64,000 nucleotides of DNA. Source: Bacteroidaceae bacterium (GTDB lineage Bacteria; Bacteroidota; Bacteroidia; Bacteroidales; Bacteroidaceae). Positions 16,501 through 24,506 of this stretch are shown here, piece after piece. Where the stretch lies: assembly GCA_017470425.1 (NCBI GenBank), contig JAFUYT010000029.1:1-64000 (forward strand). Direction: 5' to 3'. A program made the position numbers and the translations under genes. Position 1 is the first letter of the stretch. Every line of letters starts with the position of its first letter. The notes under the pieces are model-generated. The model was not told the origin of the DNA and ran no database searches. It worked only from the letters and a program-made list of their open reading frames with translations.

Positions 16501-17934
16501 ATGGCATCCATGAGCAAGAAAGACATCCTTCTGTTGCGTATTCGCGAACATGGCAAGTTGTCAACCGCAGAGCAGCTGCAGCTGACGATGCTGCTGTCCG
16601 TGCCCGCCATTCTGGCGCAAGTGTCCACGATTCTGATGTTCTATATCGACGATGCAATGGTGGGTAGCCTCGGCGCGCAGGCATCTGCCAGCATCGGTCT
16701 GATTGCCACGACGACGTGGCTCTTCTGGAGCATCATCTCGTGCGTGGCCACAGGTTTCTCGGTGCAGGTAGCGCACCGCGTCGGTGCCAATGACTTGGCG
16801 GGTGCGCGCGACGTGTTCCGGCAGAGTATGCTCTCGGCGCTGGTGCTCTCCCTGGTGACGATGGCGGTCGGCGCGCTCATCTCCGACCCGCTGCCGCGCT
16901 GGCTGGGCGGCGATGCCACCATCAACGGCGATGCCTCGCTCTACTTCCTCATCTTCGTCCTTGGCGCGCCCTTCGCCATGATGGATATGCTCGCCAGCTC
17001 CATGCTACGCTGCGCGGGCAACATCAAGGTGCCCTCGTGGGCCAATGTGCTGATGTGCGTGCTCGACGTGGTCTTCAATTTCTTCCTCATCTTCCCCTCC
17101 AGAACCATCAACTGTCAACTGTCAGCTATCAACTTTCAACTATATCTCCCCGGTGCAGACCTGGGTGTGGCGGGTGCAGCTCTTGGCACGCTCACGGCTG
17201 AGGCGCTGATCGCCAGCTATCTGCTGTGGTATGCCGTTGTGCGCTGCCCGGAGCTGCGGCTGATTCAGTCGCGTGGCTCCTTCATCCCGCAGCGTGCCAC
17301 GCTTCGCAAGGCCACCGACATCGCGGGACCCATCTTCCTCCAGCGTGTGCTGATGAACATGGCGCAGATTACTATCACGGTGATCGTCGCACCGCTGGGT
17401 GCTGTCGCCATTGCCGCCAATGCCCTCGGCGTGACGGCAGAGAGCCTCTGCTACATGCCCGGCTATGGCATCGGAGAGGCTGCCACGACGCTGGTGGGGC
17501 AGAGCTTTGGAGCAGGGCGCCGAAGGCTGACGGAGCGCTTCGCGTGGATGACGACGCTACTCGGCATCGGCGTGATGACCGTCATGGGTGCGGTCATGTA
17601 CATGGCGGCACCGTTGATGATGGCATCGCTGACACCCGACGAGGCGGTGCGGCAGTTGGGAACCGAGTGCCTGCGCATCGAGGCATGGGCAGAACCCGGC
17701 TTCGCTGCCAGCATCGTCGCCATGAGCTGCTTCGTCGGGACAGGCGACACGCGCCGTCCGGCACTCCTGAACCTCCTCTCCATGTGGGGCGTGCGCGTCA
17801 CGCTGGCAGCCCTGCTGGCACCTCACTACGGCCTGCATGGCGTGTGGCTCGGCATGGCCATTGAACTGACCTTCCGCGGCTTCATCTTTCTCGTGCGGCT
17901 CTGGCGAGGACGGTGGATGAAAAAGAAAGATTGA
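16501..17934 (+). CDS. MATE family efflux transporter
   Basis: Multidrug/toxin extrusion transporter of the inner membrane with about 12 hydrophobic segments; it exports cationic compounds against Na+ or H+. A start at 16501 (MASMSKKDILLLRIREHG) is preferred, with 16498 and 16447 also in frame. Typical stretches are LSVPAILAQVSTILMFYIDDAMVG, GMMD-like PFAMMDMLASSMLR and GYGIGEAATTLVGQSFGAG. Residues RTINCQLSAINFQLY, encoded at 17101-17145, are not typical of the family: this is a junction-type repeat read in frame in the loop after LIFPS. The downstream DUF3737 and PatB genes follow on the same strand, probably as one operon. Confidence 0.93.
   Translation: MASMSKKDILLLRIREHGKLSTAEQLQLTMLLSVPAILAQVSTILMFYIDDAMVGSLGAQASASIGLIATTTWLFWSIISCVATGFSVQVAHRVGANDLAGARDVFRQSMLSALVLSLVTMAVGALISDPLPRWLGGDATINGDASLYFLIFVLGAPFAMMDMLASSMLRCAGNIKVPSWANVLMCVLDVVFNFFLIFPSRTINCQLSAINFQLYLPGADLGVAGAALGTLTAEALIASYLLWYAVVRCPELRLIQSRGSFIPQRATLRKATDIAGPIFLQRVLMNMAQITITVIVAPLGAVAIAANALGVTAESLCYMPGYGIGEAATTLVGQSFGAGRRRLTERFAWMTTLLGIGVMTVMGAVMYMAAPLMMASLTPDEAVRQLGTECLRIEAWAEPGFAASIVAMSCFVGTGDTRRPALLNLLSMWGVRVTLAALLAPHYGLHGVWLGMAIELTFRGFIFLVRLWRGRWMKKKD
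17107..17141. repeat. TCAACTGTCAACT repeat inside the MATE gene
   Basis: Four imperfect TCAACT/TCAGCT units at about 9-10-bp spacing lie within the coding frame between two predicted membrane segments. The frame stays open. The units resemble the noncoding junction repeats at 14497-14550. Confidence 0.7.
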
Positions 17935-17966
17935 AACATTGAAAGATTGGAACATTGAAAGATGGA
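17930..17966. repeat. ATTGAAACATTGAAAGATTGG junction repeat
   Basis: Imperfect units of ATTGAAAGATTGG and ACATTGAAAGAT run from the MATE stop codon towards DUF3737. This is a variant of the short junction repeat family. Confidence 0.6.
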
Positions 17967-17986
17967 AGATATAAAATAAGAATAAT

Positions 17987-18835
17987 ATGGAACTGATTAA
18001 AGACCAAAGCTTCGGAGGCGAGCGCCCCCTGTTCGCCATCCATGACACACGACTCGAGAACGTCACCATCACGGAGGGTGAGAGCGGCATCAAATGCTGT
18101 CGCAACATCGAGGCCGACCACTGCCGTTTCATCGGGAAATATCCGTGGTGGCACGTCGATGGCTCGCTCATCACCAACTGCTTCTTCGAGGCAGGCTCCC
18201 GCTCCGCTATCTGGTACAGCAACGACATGACGATGCGCGACTCCATCATCGATGCTCCCAAGTTCTTCCGCGAGATGCGGGGCTTGACGCTCGAAAACGT
18301 ACAGCTCAATGATGCCGATGAGACGTTCTGGAAGGTCACCGACCTGACTGTCCGCAACGTTCGGCTCCGCGAGGGAACCTACCCGTTCATGTTCTGTGAG
18401 AACGTGGATGTCGATGGCCTCGACAGCGATTCGAAGTACGTCTTCCAGTACGTGAAGAACGCTGTCATCCGCCATGCACATATCATCACCAAGGACGCCT
18501 TCTGGGAGACCGAGAACGTTACCATCTACGACTCAGTTCTTGATGGAGAATATCTGGGATGGCACTCGAAGAACCTGCGCCTCGTGCGCTGTCATATCGC
18601 GGGCGAGCAGCCCCTCTGCTACATCGATGGTCTCACGCTCGAAGACTGCACCTTCGATGCCGCCTGTGACCGCGCCTTCGAGGACAGCTCCCAGATCAAT
18701 GCCGACATCCGCGGAGCCATCACCCACATCAAGAACCCCATCAGCGGCCGCATTATTGCCGACAGAATCGGTTCTATCACCCTCGACGAGAACATCAAGC
18801 AACCTGCGAACTGCGAGATACTCACCCGTTCCTAA
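17987..18835 (+). CDS. DUF3737 family right-handed beta-helix protein
   Basis: A 282-residue cytoplasmic protein built from short repeated strands (for example LENVTITEGESGIKCCRNIEADHCRFIG, then CFFEAGSRSAIWYSNDMTMRDSIID), as in a right-handed beta-helix. No signal peptide is seen. It matches DUF3737 as I know it; the biochemical function of that family is not established. It lies 52 bp after the MATE gene and 54 bp before the PatB-like gene. DUF3737 genes often sit beside PatB-type lyases, which suggests a shared process, but the sequence alone does not say which. Confidence 0.85.
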   Translation: MELIKDQSFGGERPLFAIHDTRLENVTITEGESGIKCCRNIEADHCRFIGKYPWWHVDGSLITNCFFEAGSRSAIWYSNDMTMRDSIIDAPKFFREMRGLTLENVQLNDADETFWKVTDLTVRNVRLREGTYPFMFCENVDVDGLDSDSKYVFQYVKNAVIRHAHIITKDAFWETENVTIYDSVLDGEYLGWHSKNLRLVRCHIAGEQPLCYIDGLTLEDCTFDAACDRAFEDSSQINADIRGAITHIKNPISGRIIADRIGSITLDENIKQPANCEILTRS

Positions 18836-18889
18836 TCCCCGTTTCGTGTGCGTCGCTGTTTTGCAACGACCCTCTCATCCAACTACACT

Positions 18890-20092
18890 ATGCACTACGA
18901 TTTTAACAGAGAAGTTATCCGCCGCGGCACCGACTGTGTGAAGTGGGACGAGGCCGAGGACGGCGTGCTCCCGCTCTGGGTCGCCGACATGGACTTTGAG
19001 ACAGCACCCTGCATCCAGGAGGCTATCCTGCGCCGTGCCCGCCACGGTGTCTTCGGCTATAACCTGATCCCCGAGAGCTTTTACGAAGCCATTATCTGCT
19101 GGAACAGCCATCGCCACGGTTGGACACCGCGTCGCGAGTGGATGCTCTACACCTCTGGTGTCGTGCCCGCCATCTCTGCCATCATCAAGGGGCTCTGTCG
19201 CCCGGGCGACGGCGTACTTTTCTTCACGCCCGCCTACAATTGTTTCTTCTCCTCGGTGCGCAACAACGACTGCCGCCTTGTGGAGTTCCCGCTGACGTGG
19301 TCACCTGCCGCCGAGCGCTACAGCATTGATTTCGGTGCGCTGGAGCAGACGCTCGACCGCGAGCAGCCTCGGTTGTTGTTGCTCTGCAACCCGCACAACC
19401 CTACGGGGCGCGTGTGGACGCATGAAGAGCTTACTCGTATCGCCACCCTCTGCGCAGCCCGTGGCATCGTGGTGCTCTCCGATGAGATTCATTGTGAGTT
19501 CGTCGATCCCGCGTTGGGACGTCCCTATCTCCCCTTTGCGCCGATCGCAGATGTAGCAGGCTGTAAGTGGGTCATCGCCAATGCGCCCAACAAAGCCTTC
19601 AATATTGCGGGGCTACAAACGGCATACATCGTCACCGCAGACGACGACTTTCGGACCCGCATCGACCATGCCATCAATGTCAATGAAGTCTGCGACATCA
19701 ACTGCTTCAGCTTCGTGGCGCTTCAAGCGGCCTATACGCCGGAGGGTGAAGAGTGGTTGGACCAGCTCGTCGCCTATATCTACGAGAACTACCGTTACTT
19801 CCGTGCCACCCTCAAGGCAGCCTTCCCCGACGGCGACACGAAGCCGCAGCTCCCCATTGCTCCCCTCGAAGGCACCTACCTTGCGTGGGCTGACGTCAGC
19901 GCTTTCGTTGCATCAGCACCCTTCAACGGCAGCAGCGAACGCCTTGCCGCGCAACTGCGCAGCAAGCAGCGCGTATGGATCAATGGTGGCGAGATGTATG
20001 GTCAGGCAGGCTTCCTGCGCGTGAACCTGGCCACCCAGCGCAGCCGTCTCGAAGAAGCCCTCCGTCGGATAATTGAAGGGATGCAAGGCTGA
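18890..20092 (+). CDS. patB: PatB/MalY-type PLP-dependent C-S lyase
   Basis: Fold-type I PLP enzyme of the MalY/PatB group, usually cystathionine beta-lyase activity (cystathionine to homocysteine, pyruvate and ammonia). The start at 18890 (MHYDFNREVIRRGTDCVKWD) gives 400 residues, the family length. Marks: LPLWVADMDFETAP near the N-terminus, NPHNPTGRVW, SDEIHCEFV, and the PLP lysine Lys235 in NAPNKAFNIAG. It ends the MATE-DUF3737-PatB run just before a strong bidirectional terminator. PatB and MalY cannot be told apart here. Confidence 0.92.
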   Translation: MHYDFNREVIRRGTDCVKWDEAEDGVLPLWVADMDFETAPCIQEAILRRARHGVFGYNLIPESFYEAIICWNSHRHGWTPRREWMLYTSGVVPAISAIIKGLCRPGDGVLFFTPAYNCFFSSVRNNDCRLVEFPLTWSPAAERYSIDFGALEQTLDREQPRLLLLCNPHNPTGRVWTHEELTRIATLCAARGIVVLSDEIHCEFVDPALGRPYLPFAPIADVAGCKWVIANAPNKAFNIAGLQTAYIVTADDDFRTRIDHAINVNEVCDINCFSFVALQAAYTPEGEEWLDQLVAYIYENYRYFRATLKAAFPDGDTKPQLPIAPLEGTYLAWADVSAFVASAPFNGSSERLAAQLRSKQRVWINGGEMYGQAGFLRVNLATQRSRLEEALRRIIEGMQG

Positions 20093-20094
20093 AG

Positions 20095-20145
20095 CATATA
20101 TAGAGAGGAGGGTGCGTTATTGACGCACCCTCCTCTCTATATATG
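20095..20145. terminator. Bidirectional terminator between patB and the FGGY kinase
   Basis: A perfect 23-bp inverted repeat (arms 20095-20117 and 20123-20145) around a 5-nt loop. A/T-rich arm ends on both sides allow termination of the convergent genes in both directions. Confidence 0.9.
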
Positions 20146-20155
20146 TGATAGTTGC

Positions 20156-21745
20156 TTACTTTTTGTACTCTACAGCAGCCTTCTCAATGGGGAGGTTCTG
20201 CTTGTAGTTCTCGATGTAGCGGTTGAAGCCAGCCACCTCCTCAGCGGTGGGAGCTACCTCTACGCCCGTGTTGCCAGCGAAGACCACCTGGTCGAGGTAG
20301 TCGGGCAGGGCAAGGCCGCGGGTGTCTGCAGCGTAGGCCGCCAGCAGGGCGATGCCCCATGCGCCACCTTCGCCTGCGGTCTCCATGACGGAGATGGGCG
20401 AGTTGAGGGCGGCGGCGAGCATACGCTGACCCACCTTCGGCGTGGTGAAGTAACCGCCGTGGCCCGTGATGCGATCCACGCGGATCTTCTCCTCGTTGAG
20501 CAGGATGTCGTTGCCGATCTTCAGCACACCGATGGCACCGTAGAGTTGGGCGCGCATGAAGTTGGCGAGAGAGAACTTGTCATTCGCTGAGCGCACGAAC
20601 AGCGGGCGGCCATCAGCCAGACCCGTGACGGGCTCGCCGGAGATGTAGTTGTAGGCCATCAGACCGCCACAGTCGGCATCGCCGTCCATCGCAGCATTGA
20701 AGAGGGTGGAGTAGAGGTCCATCGTGCTCTGCTTCACGCCGAGCAGCTCCTGGTACTCCTTGAACATCTTCACCCATGCGTTGATCTCGCTCGTGCAGTT
20801 GTTGCAGTGCACCATTGCCACGAGGAAACCGTCGGGTGTGGTCACGATGTCGATGGGCTCGTAAGGCTTCGAGAGGGGCTTCTCCAGCACAATCATCGAG
20901 AACGACGAGGTGCCGGCGCTCACGTTACCCGTGCGCTCACGGACTGCATTGGTGGCCACCATGCCGGTGCCGGCGTCGCCCTCGGGCGGACATACGGGAA
21001 TGCCTGCTTTCAGGTGGCCGCTGACATCGAGCTTCAGGGCTCCTTCGGGCGTGAGGAAGCCCGCGTTCTCGCCAGCTACCAGCACCTTGGGAAGGATGTC
21101 CAGCAGCTTCCAGGAGAAGCCGCGCGGCTCGATGAGCTTGTCGAACTTGGCGACCATCGTGACATCGTAGGTCTTTGTGAAGGGATCCACGGGAATCATG
21201 CCGCTGGCATCGCCTACGCCCAGCACTTTCTGGCCTGTCACCTGCCAGTGCACGTAACCGGCGAGCGTGGTCAGGAAGGTGATGTCACCCACGTGTTCCT
21301 CGTTGTCGAGGATGGCCTCGTAGAGGTGCGAGATGCTCCAGCGCAGGGGGATGTTATAGACAAAGAGCTCCGAGAGTTCGGCAGCGGCCTTCGCGGTATT
21401 GGTATTGCGCCATGTGCGGAAGGGCACCAGGATCTCACCCTTGTCGTTGAAGGGCATGTAGCCGTGCATCATGGCTGAGAAACCGATGGCGGCGAGTGTC
21501 TCAATCTCGCAGTCGTACTGCTCGAGGACGTTCTTGCGCAGGTCGGCATAGCAGTCCTGTAGCCCATACCAGATGGCCTCGGTGGAATAGGTCCAGAGAC
21601 CATCCACGAGCTGGTTCTCCCAGGTGTGGGAACCCTGTGCAATGGGGTTGTTCTCGGGGTCGATGAGAACTGCCTTGATACGTGTGGAACCGAACTCAAT
21701 GCCGAGCACGGCCTTGCCGGAGGTAATGATGTTTTTTGCGTTCAT
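20156..21745 (-). CDS. FGGY-family carbohydrate kinase
   Basis: A sugar kinase of the actin-like ATPase fold, 529 residues. The N-terminal phosphate-binding strand is VLGIEFGSTRIKAVLID (13-29). Further marks are IGFSAMMHGYMPF, GNVSAGTSSFSMIVLEKP and, near the C-terminus, the adenosine-region VMETAGEGGAWGIALLAAY. The substrate is probably a pentulose or deoxy-sugar ketose, as in xylulokinase or rhamnulokinase relatives, but no sugar catabolic gene is adjacent, so the substrate stays open. It has its own promoter (21777-21808), lies 139 bp from the sulfotransferase, and ends at the strong terminator 20095-20145. Confidence 0.88.
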   Translation of the reverse strand: MNAKNIITSGKAVLGIEFGSTRIKAVLIDPENNPIAQGSHTWENQLVDGLWTYSTEAIWYGLQDCYADLRKNVLEQYDCEIETLAAIGFSAMMHGYMPFNDKGEILVPFRTWRNTNTAKAAAELSELFVYNIPLRWSISHLYEAILDNEEHVGDITFLTTLAGYVHWQVTGQKVLGVGDASGMIPVDPFTKTYDVTMVAKFDKLIEPRGFSWKLLDILPKVLVAGENAGFLTPEGALKLDVSGHLKAGIPVCPPEGDAGTGMVATNAVRERTGNVSAGTSSFSMIVLEKPLSKPYEPIDIVTTPDGFLVAMVHCNNCTSEINAWVKMFKEYQELLGVKQSTMDLYSTLFNAAMDGDADCGGLMAYNYISGEPVTGLADGRPLFVRSANDKFSLANFMRAQLYGAIGVLKIGNDILLNEEKIRVDRITGHGGYFTTPKVGQRMLAAALNSPISVMETAGEGGAWGIALLAAYAADTRGLALPDYLDQVVFAGNTGVEVAPTAEEVAGFNRYIENYKQNLPIEKAAVEYKK

Positions 21746-21776
21746 TGTGAGTTATTAGTTTATAGGGTTCTGTCGG

Positions 21777-21808
21777 CAAAAGTAATGACTTTCCTGTAAA
21801 TGGCCAAA
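21777..21808 (-). promoter_or_regulatory. Promoter of the FGGY kinase
   Basis: On the minus strand: TTTG (21808-21805), 20 nt, TACTTTTG (21784-21777), 31 bp before the start codon. This is a full consensus match. Confidence 0.85.
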
Positions 21809-21884
21809 CATTTTCAGAGGTATTTTGCCATGCGAGCGAAAATCGGACACCGCGAGGCGGAAGCGAGGACGCGACGAGCCGGGG

Positions 21885-22994
21885 CTATCTCCGCTCGTAG
21901 CCCCAGTCATCGATGGCCTGGCCCCAGTGCTCGTTGACGAGCTGGATGGTGCGGGGCTTGTACTCGTACTGGTTCTTCTTGTAGCCTCGCTTGCTGTCAA
22001 TGTACTTGCGGATGGCGGGTTCAGACTCCTCCCATCCCGGAAGCTGGAGTTTGGCATAGATGTCCTTGGTGGTGGCATAGGCGTCGCGCTCGAACTCCTC
22101 GAACTTCACCTCGTAGAGATTGCCCTCGGGGATGAACTTCTTCTGCTCCTGATAGGCGCGGTAGAGACGGGGATAGGCCTCGATGGCGTTCATCTCGATC
22201 TGGTCGTCGCTGATGTCTTGCAACTTCAGCGGAGCGATGGTCTGTGTAAAGAACGAGCGTGTGCTCTCGAAGACGGTGTAGGGGTTACGCATCAGATAGA
22301 TGAACTTCGCGTTGGGGAACATCTCCACGAGGGCCTGCACGTGCCCCGTGTGGGGCGGGTTCTTAGATAGATACTGCGTGCCGCCAGTGTTCCACAGCGA
22401 GATCTTCACGATCTTCATGAAGGCCTCCTGGAAGGCGCGCTTCTCCTCTGGGGTGATTTTCTCGAAGGTGAGGTAGCGGTCGCAGTATTCGAGCATCCGC
22501 TTGGGAAAGAACCAGAAATGGTAGTATGAGAAGGGCGTCATGTTGGTGAGCGCAAACTCCTCTTCCTGCGGCAGGTCGGGTGTGAGCTCCATCTTGTCGG
22601 TGGGGCGCTGCGAGGGGATGAAGATGTTCATCCAGAACTTGAAGAACGGCTGTCCGAACATCATCAGATGGGGGAAAACGGTCTGGTAGGTCGTCGTGTG
22701 AGCGAAGTGCTCGTCCTGGGCGAAGATGTTGTGGACGAAGGTGGTGCCCGATCGCCAATGGCCGAGGATGAACAGCGGGTCGTGCTCCAGAGGCTTGTCG
22801 GCGAGCAGACGCTGGTAGCGGCGCTCCTGGATGGGCGCCAGCGTGGAGAGCAGACGGCAGAGCGCCTTCGTGAGGTGGTATTTCGTGCGGTAGCCCTTGT
22901 CGATTTCCTGATGGGCGGTAATCGTCTTGAATGTCTTCCAGTCAGCGCCTACGAGGGTGTTGACAGGTAGCTTGTCAAATTGTAAGAGTCCCAT
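21885..22994 (-). CDS. PAPS-dependent sulfotransferase
   Basis: Transfers sulfonate from PAPS to an unknown hydroxyl acceptor. Over 369 residues it shows the 5'-phosphosulfate loop FILGHWRSGTTFVHNIF (75-91) and the 3'-phosphate region NAKFIYLMRNPYTVFESTRSFF (about 228-249). There is no signal peptide, so it acts in the cytoplasm, perhaps at the membrane. It is the last gene of the sulfate-activation operon, 9 bp after cysN. Bacteroides thetaiotaomicron carries a comparable cluster of PAPS-making genes with a sulfotransferase (BT0416) reported to sulfonate steroids, so a lipid or sterol acceptor is a reasonable guess, not a proof. Confidence 0.9.
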   Translation of the reverse strand: MGLLQFDKLPVNTLVGADWKTFKTITAHQEIDKGYRTKYHLTKALCRLLSTLAPIQERRYQRLLADKPLEHDPLFILGHWRSGTTFVHNIFAQDEHFAHTTTYQTVFPHLMMFGQPFFKFWMNIFIPSQRPTDKMELTPDLPQEEEFALTNMTPFSYYHFWFFPKRMLEYCDRYLTFEKITPEEKRAFQEAFMKIVKISLWNTGGTQYLSKNPPHTGHVQALVEMFPNAKFIYLMRNPYTVFESTRSFFTQTIAPLKLQDISDDQIEMNAIEAYPRLYRAYQEQKKFIPEGNLYEVKFEEFERDAYATTKDIYAKLQLPGWEESEPAIRKYIDSKRGYKKNQYEYKPRTIQLVNEHWGQAIDDWGYERR

Positions 22995-23003
22995 AGTAGT
23001 TGC

Positions 23004-24482
23004 TTAGTATTTTACTTTCACCTCAATGCCTTGACGGCTGAGATCCTTGACGGCGGCATCGATGGCATCGTAGTGCTCCTCGCTGATGCCGAGACGCTTG
23101 AGGTCGAGGGTAGGCACGAGGTCGTTCTCCAGGGCGCTTTCGTCGAGCGGCGCCAGGATCATGCCGACGGCGGAGGTGTTGTTGGTGATGGGGTCGATGA
23201 GGATGAAGGAGCCTGTCTGACGGTTCTGGGTGTAGGCATCGAAGAACAAGGTCTTGGCCGTCAGGATATCGACCTGCCCGATCTCGTTGAGATGGAACGG
23301 CTGTCCAGGCTTCTCCTCCAGCGTGTTCACATCCACGCGGTTGCGCAAGGCACAGATGGTGGCGCGGGTGGTGTTGGTGTTGTGCTTGAGGAAGAACTGC
23401 TTGCCGGTGTCCATCGGTTCCTCGTCCATCCACACGAGCATCGTTGTGAAGTGGCGCCCGATGTGCGGGAGATTATCAGGATGTACGATCATCTCGCCAC
23501 GGCTGATGTCGATTTCGTCTTCGAGGGTCAGGCAGACAGATTGAGGGGGGAAGGCGAAGCCCCCCTTAGCCCCCCGGTGGGGGGCGTCAAGAGAACTGGA
23601 ATTGTCCCCCGCCGGGGGACCATAGGGGCTCACAATCCCTTTCACGTGGCTGCGCTTCATGCTTGGCAGAGCCATGACTTCGTCCCCCACGTGCACGATG
23701 CCGCTGGCCACCTTGCCGCAGAAACCGCGGAAGTTGAGGTCTGGGCGCAGCACATACTGCACGGGATAGCGGAAGTCGTCGAAGTTGCGGTCGGCATGGA
23801 TGGGTACCGTCTCGAGGAAGTGGAGTAGGGCGGGGCCGTCGTACCACGGGGTGCGGTCGCTCTTCTCCACGACATTGTCGCCTTCTCGGGCAGAGAGGGG
23901 GAAGCAGGTGACATCGTCGATGCCGAGATGGTCGGTGAGCTTGCGGTACTCAGCCACGATGTCGTCGAACACCTTCTGGCTGAAATCCACAAGATCCATC
24001 TTGTTCACGGCCAGCACGATGTGCTTGATGCCGAGCAAGGAGACGAGGAAGGTGTGGCGGCGTGTCTGTGTGATGACGCCCTTGCGCGCATCAATGAGGA
24101 TAATGGCCAGGTTGGCCGTGGAGCCGCCCGTGATCATGTTGCGGGTGTATTGCTCGTGACCCGGTGTGTCGGCGATGATGAACTTGCGGCGGTTGGTGGA
24201 GAAATAGCGGTAGGCCACATCGATGGTGATGCCCTCCTCGCGCTCGGCTTTCAGTCCGTCGAGCAGCAGGGCGTAGTCGATGCTGTCACCTGCGTTGCCC
24301 ACGCGCTTGCTGTCGCGTTCGAGGGCGGCGAGCTGGTCGTCGTAGAGCTTCTTGGAATCGAAGAGGAGACGTCCGATGAGGGTACTCTTTCCGTCATCGA
24401 CAGAGCCGGCCGTGAGCAGGCGTAGCAAGTCCTTCTTCTCGTCGGCATCGAGGTATGCTTTGATGTCTAATTTCTTGTCCAT
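23004..24482 (-). CDS. cysN: Sulfate adenylyltransferase subunit 1 (GTPase)
   Basis: The GTPase subunit of ATP sulfurylase; GTP hydrolysis drives formation of adenosine phosphosulfate with CysD. The 492-residue protein has the G motifs GSVDDGKST (26-34), DTPGHEQY and NKMD, followed by EF-Tu-like beta-barrel domains. Residues about 285-308 are a foreign, Gly/Pro/Ser-rich stretch ([20 protein letters not shown]) encoded by two inverted GC-rich palindromes at 23559-23629, in frame, in domain 2 before [16 protein letters not shown]. It lies 24 bp after the DUF4011 helicase. No APS-kinase fusion is present; CysC is separate. Confidence 0.95.
   Translation of the reverse strand: MDKKLDIKAYLDADEKKDLLRLLTAGSVDDGKSTLIGRLLFDSKKLYDDQLAALERDSKRVGNAGDSIDYALLLDGLKAEREEGITIDVAYRYFSTNRRKFIIADTPGHEQYTRNMITGGSTANLAIILIDARKGVITQTRRHTFLVSLLGIKHIVLAVNKMDLVDFSQKVFDDIVAEYRKLTDHLGIDDVTCFPLSAREGDNVVEKSDRTPWYDGPALLHFLETVPIHADRNFDDFRYPVQYVLRPDLNFRGFCGKVASGIVHVGDEVMALPSMKRSHVKGIVSPYGPPAGDNSSSLDAPHRGAKGGFAFPPQSVCLTLEDEIDISRGEMIVHPDNLPHIGRHFTTMLVWMDEEPMDTGKQFFLKHNTNTTRATICALRNRVDVNTLEEKPGQPFHLNEIGQVDILTAKTLFFDAYTQNRQTGSFILIDPITNNTSAVGMILAPLDESALENDLVPTLDLKRLGISEEHYDAIDAAVKDLSRQGIEVKVKY
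23559..23629. repeat. Inverted pair of GC-rich palindromes inside cysN
   Basis: Palindrome 23559-23585 (CCCCCCGGTGGGGGG core) and palindrome 23604-23629 (CCCCCGCCGGGGG core) stand in opposite orientation around an 18-bp spacer. The outer parts also match each other imperfectly. The whole is translated without a stop. Confidence 0.75.
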
Positions 24483-24506
24483 ATTGTTGAGGTTTTATTG
24501 TTAAGG

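Noticed and set aside
16447-17934. Frameshifted or broken MATE gene
   Set aside because: The odd residues at 17101-17145 are an in-frame repeat insertion. Membrane segments before and after are complete.
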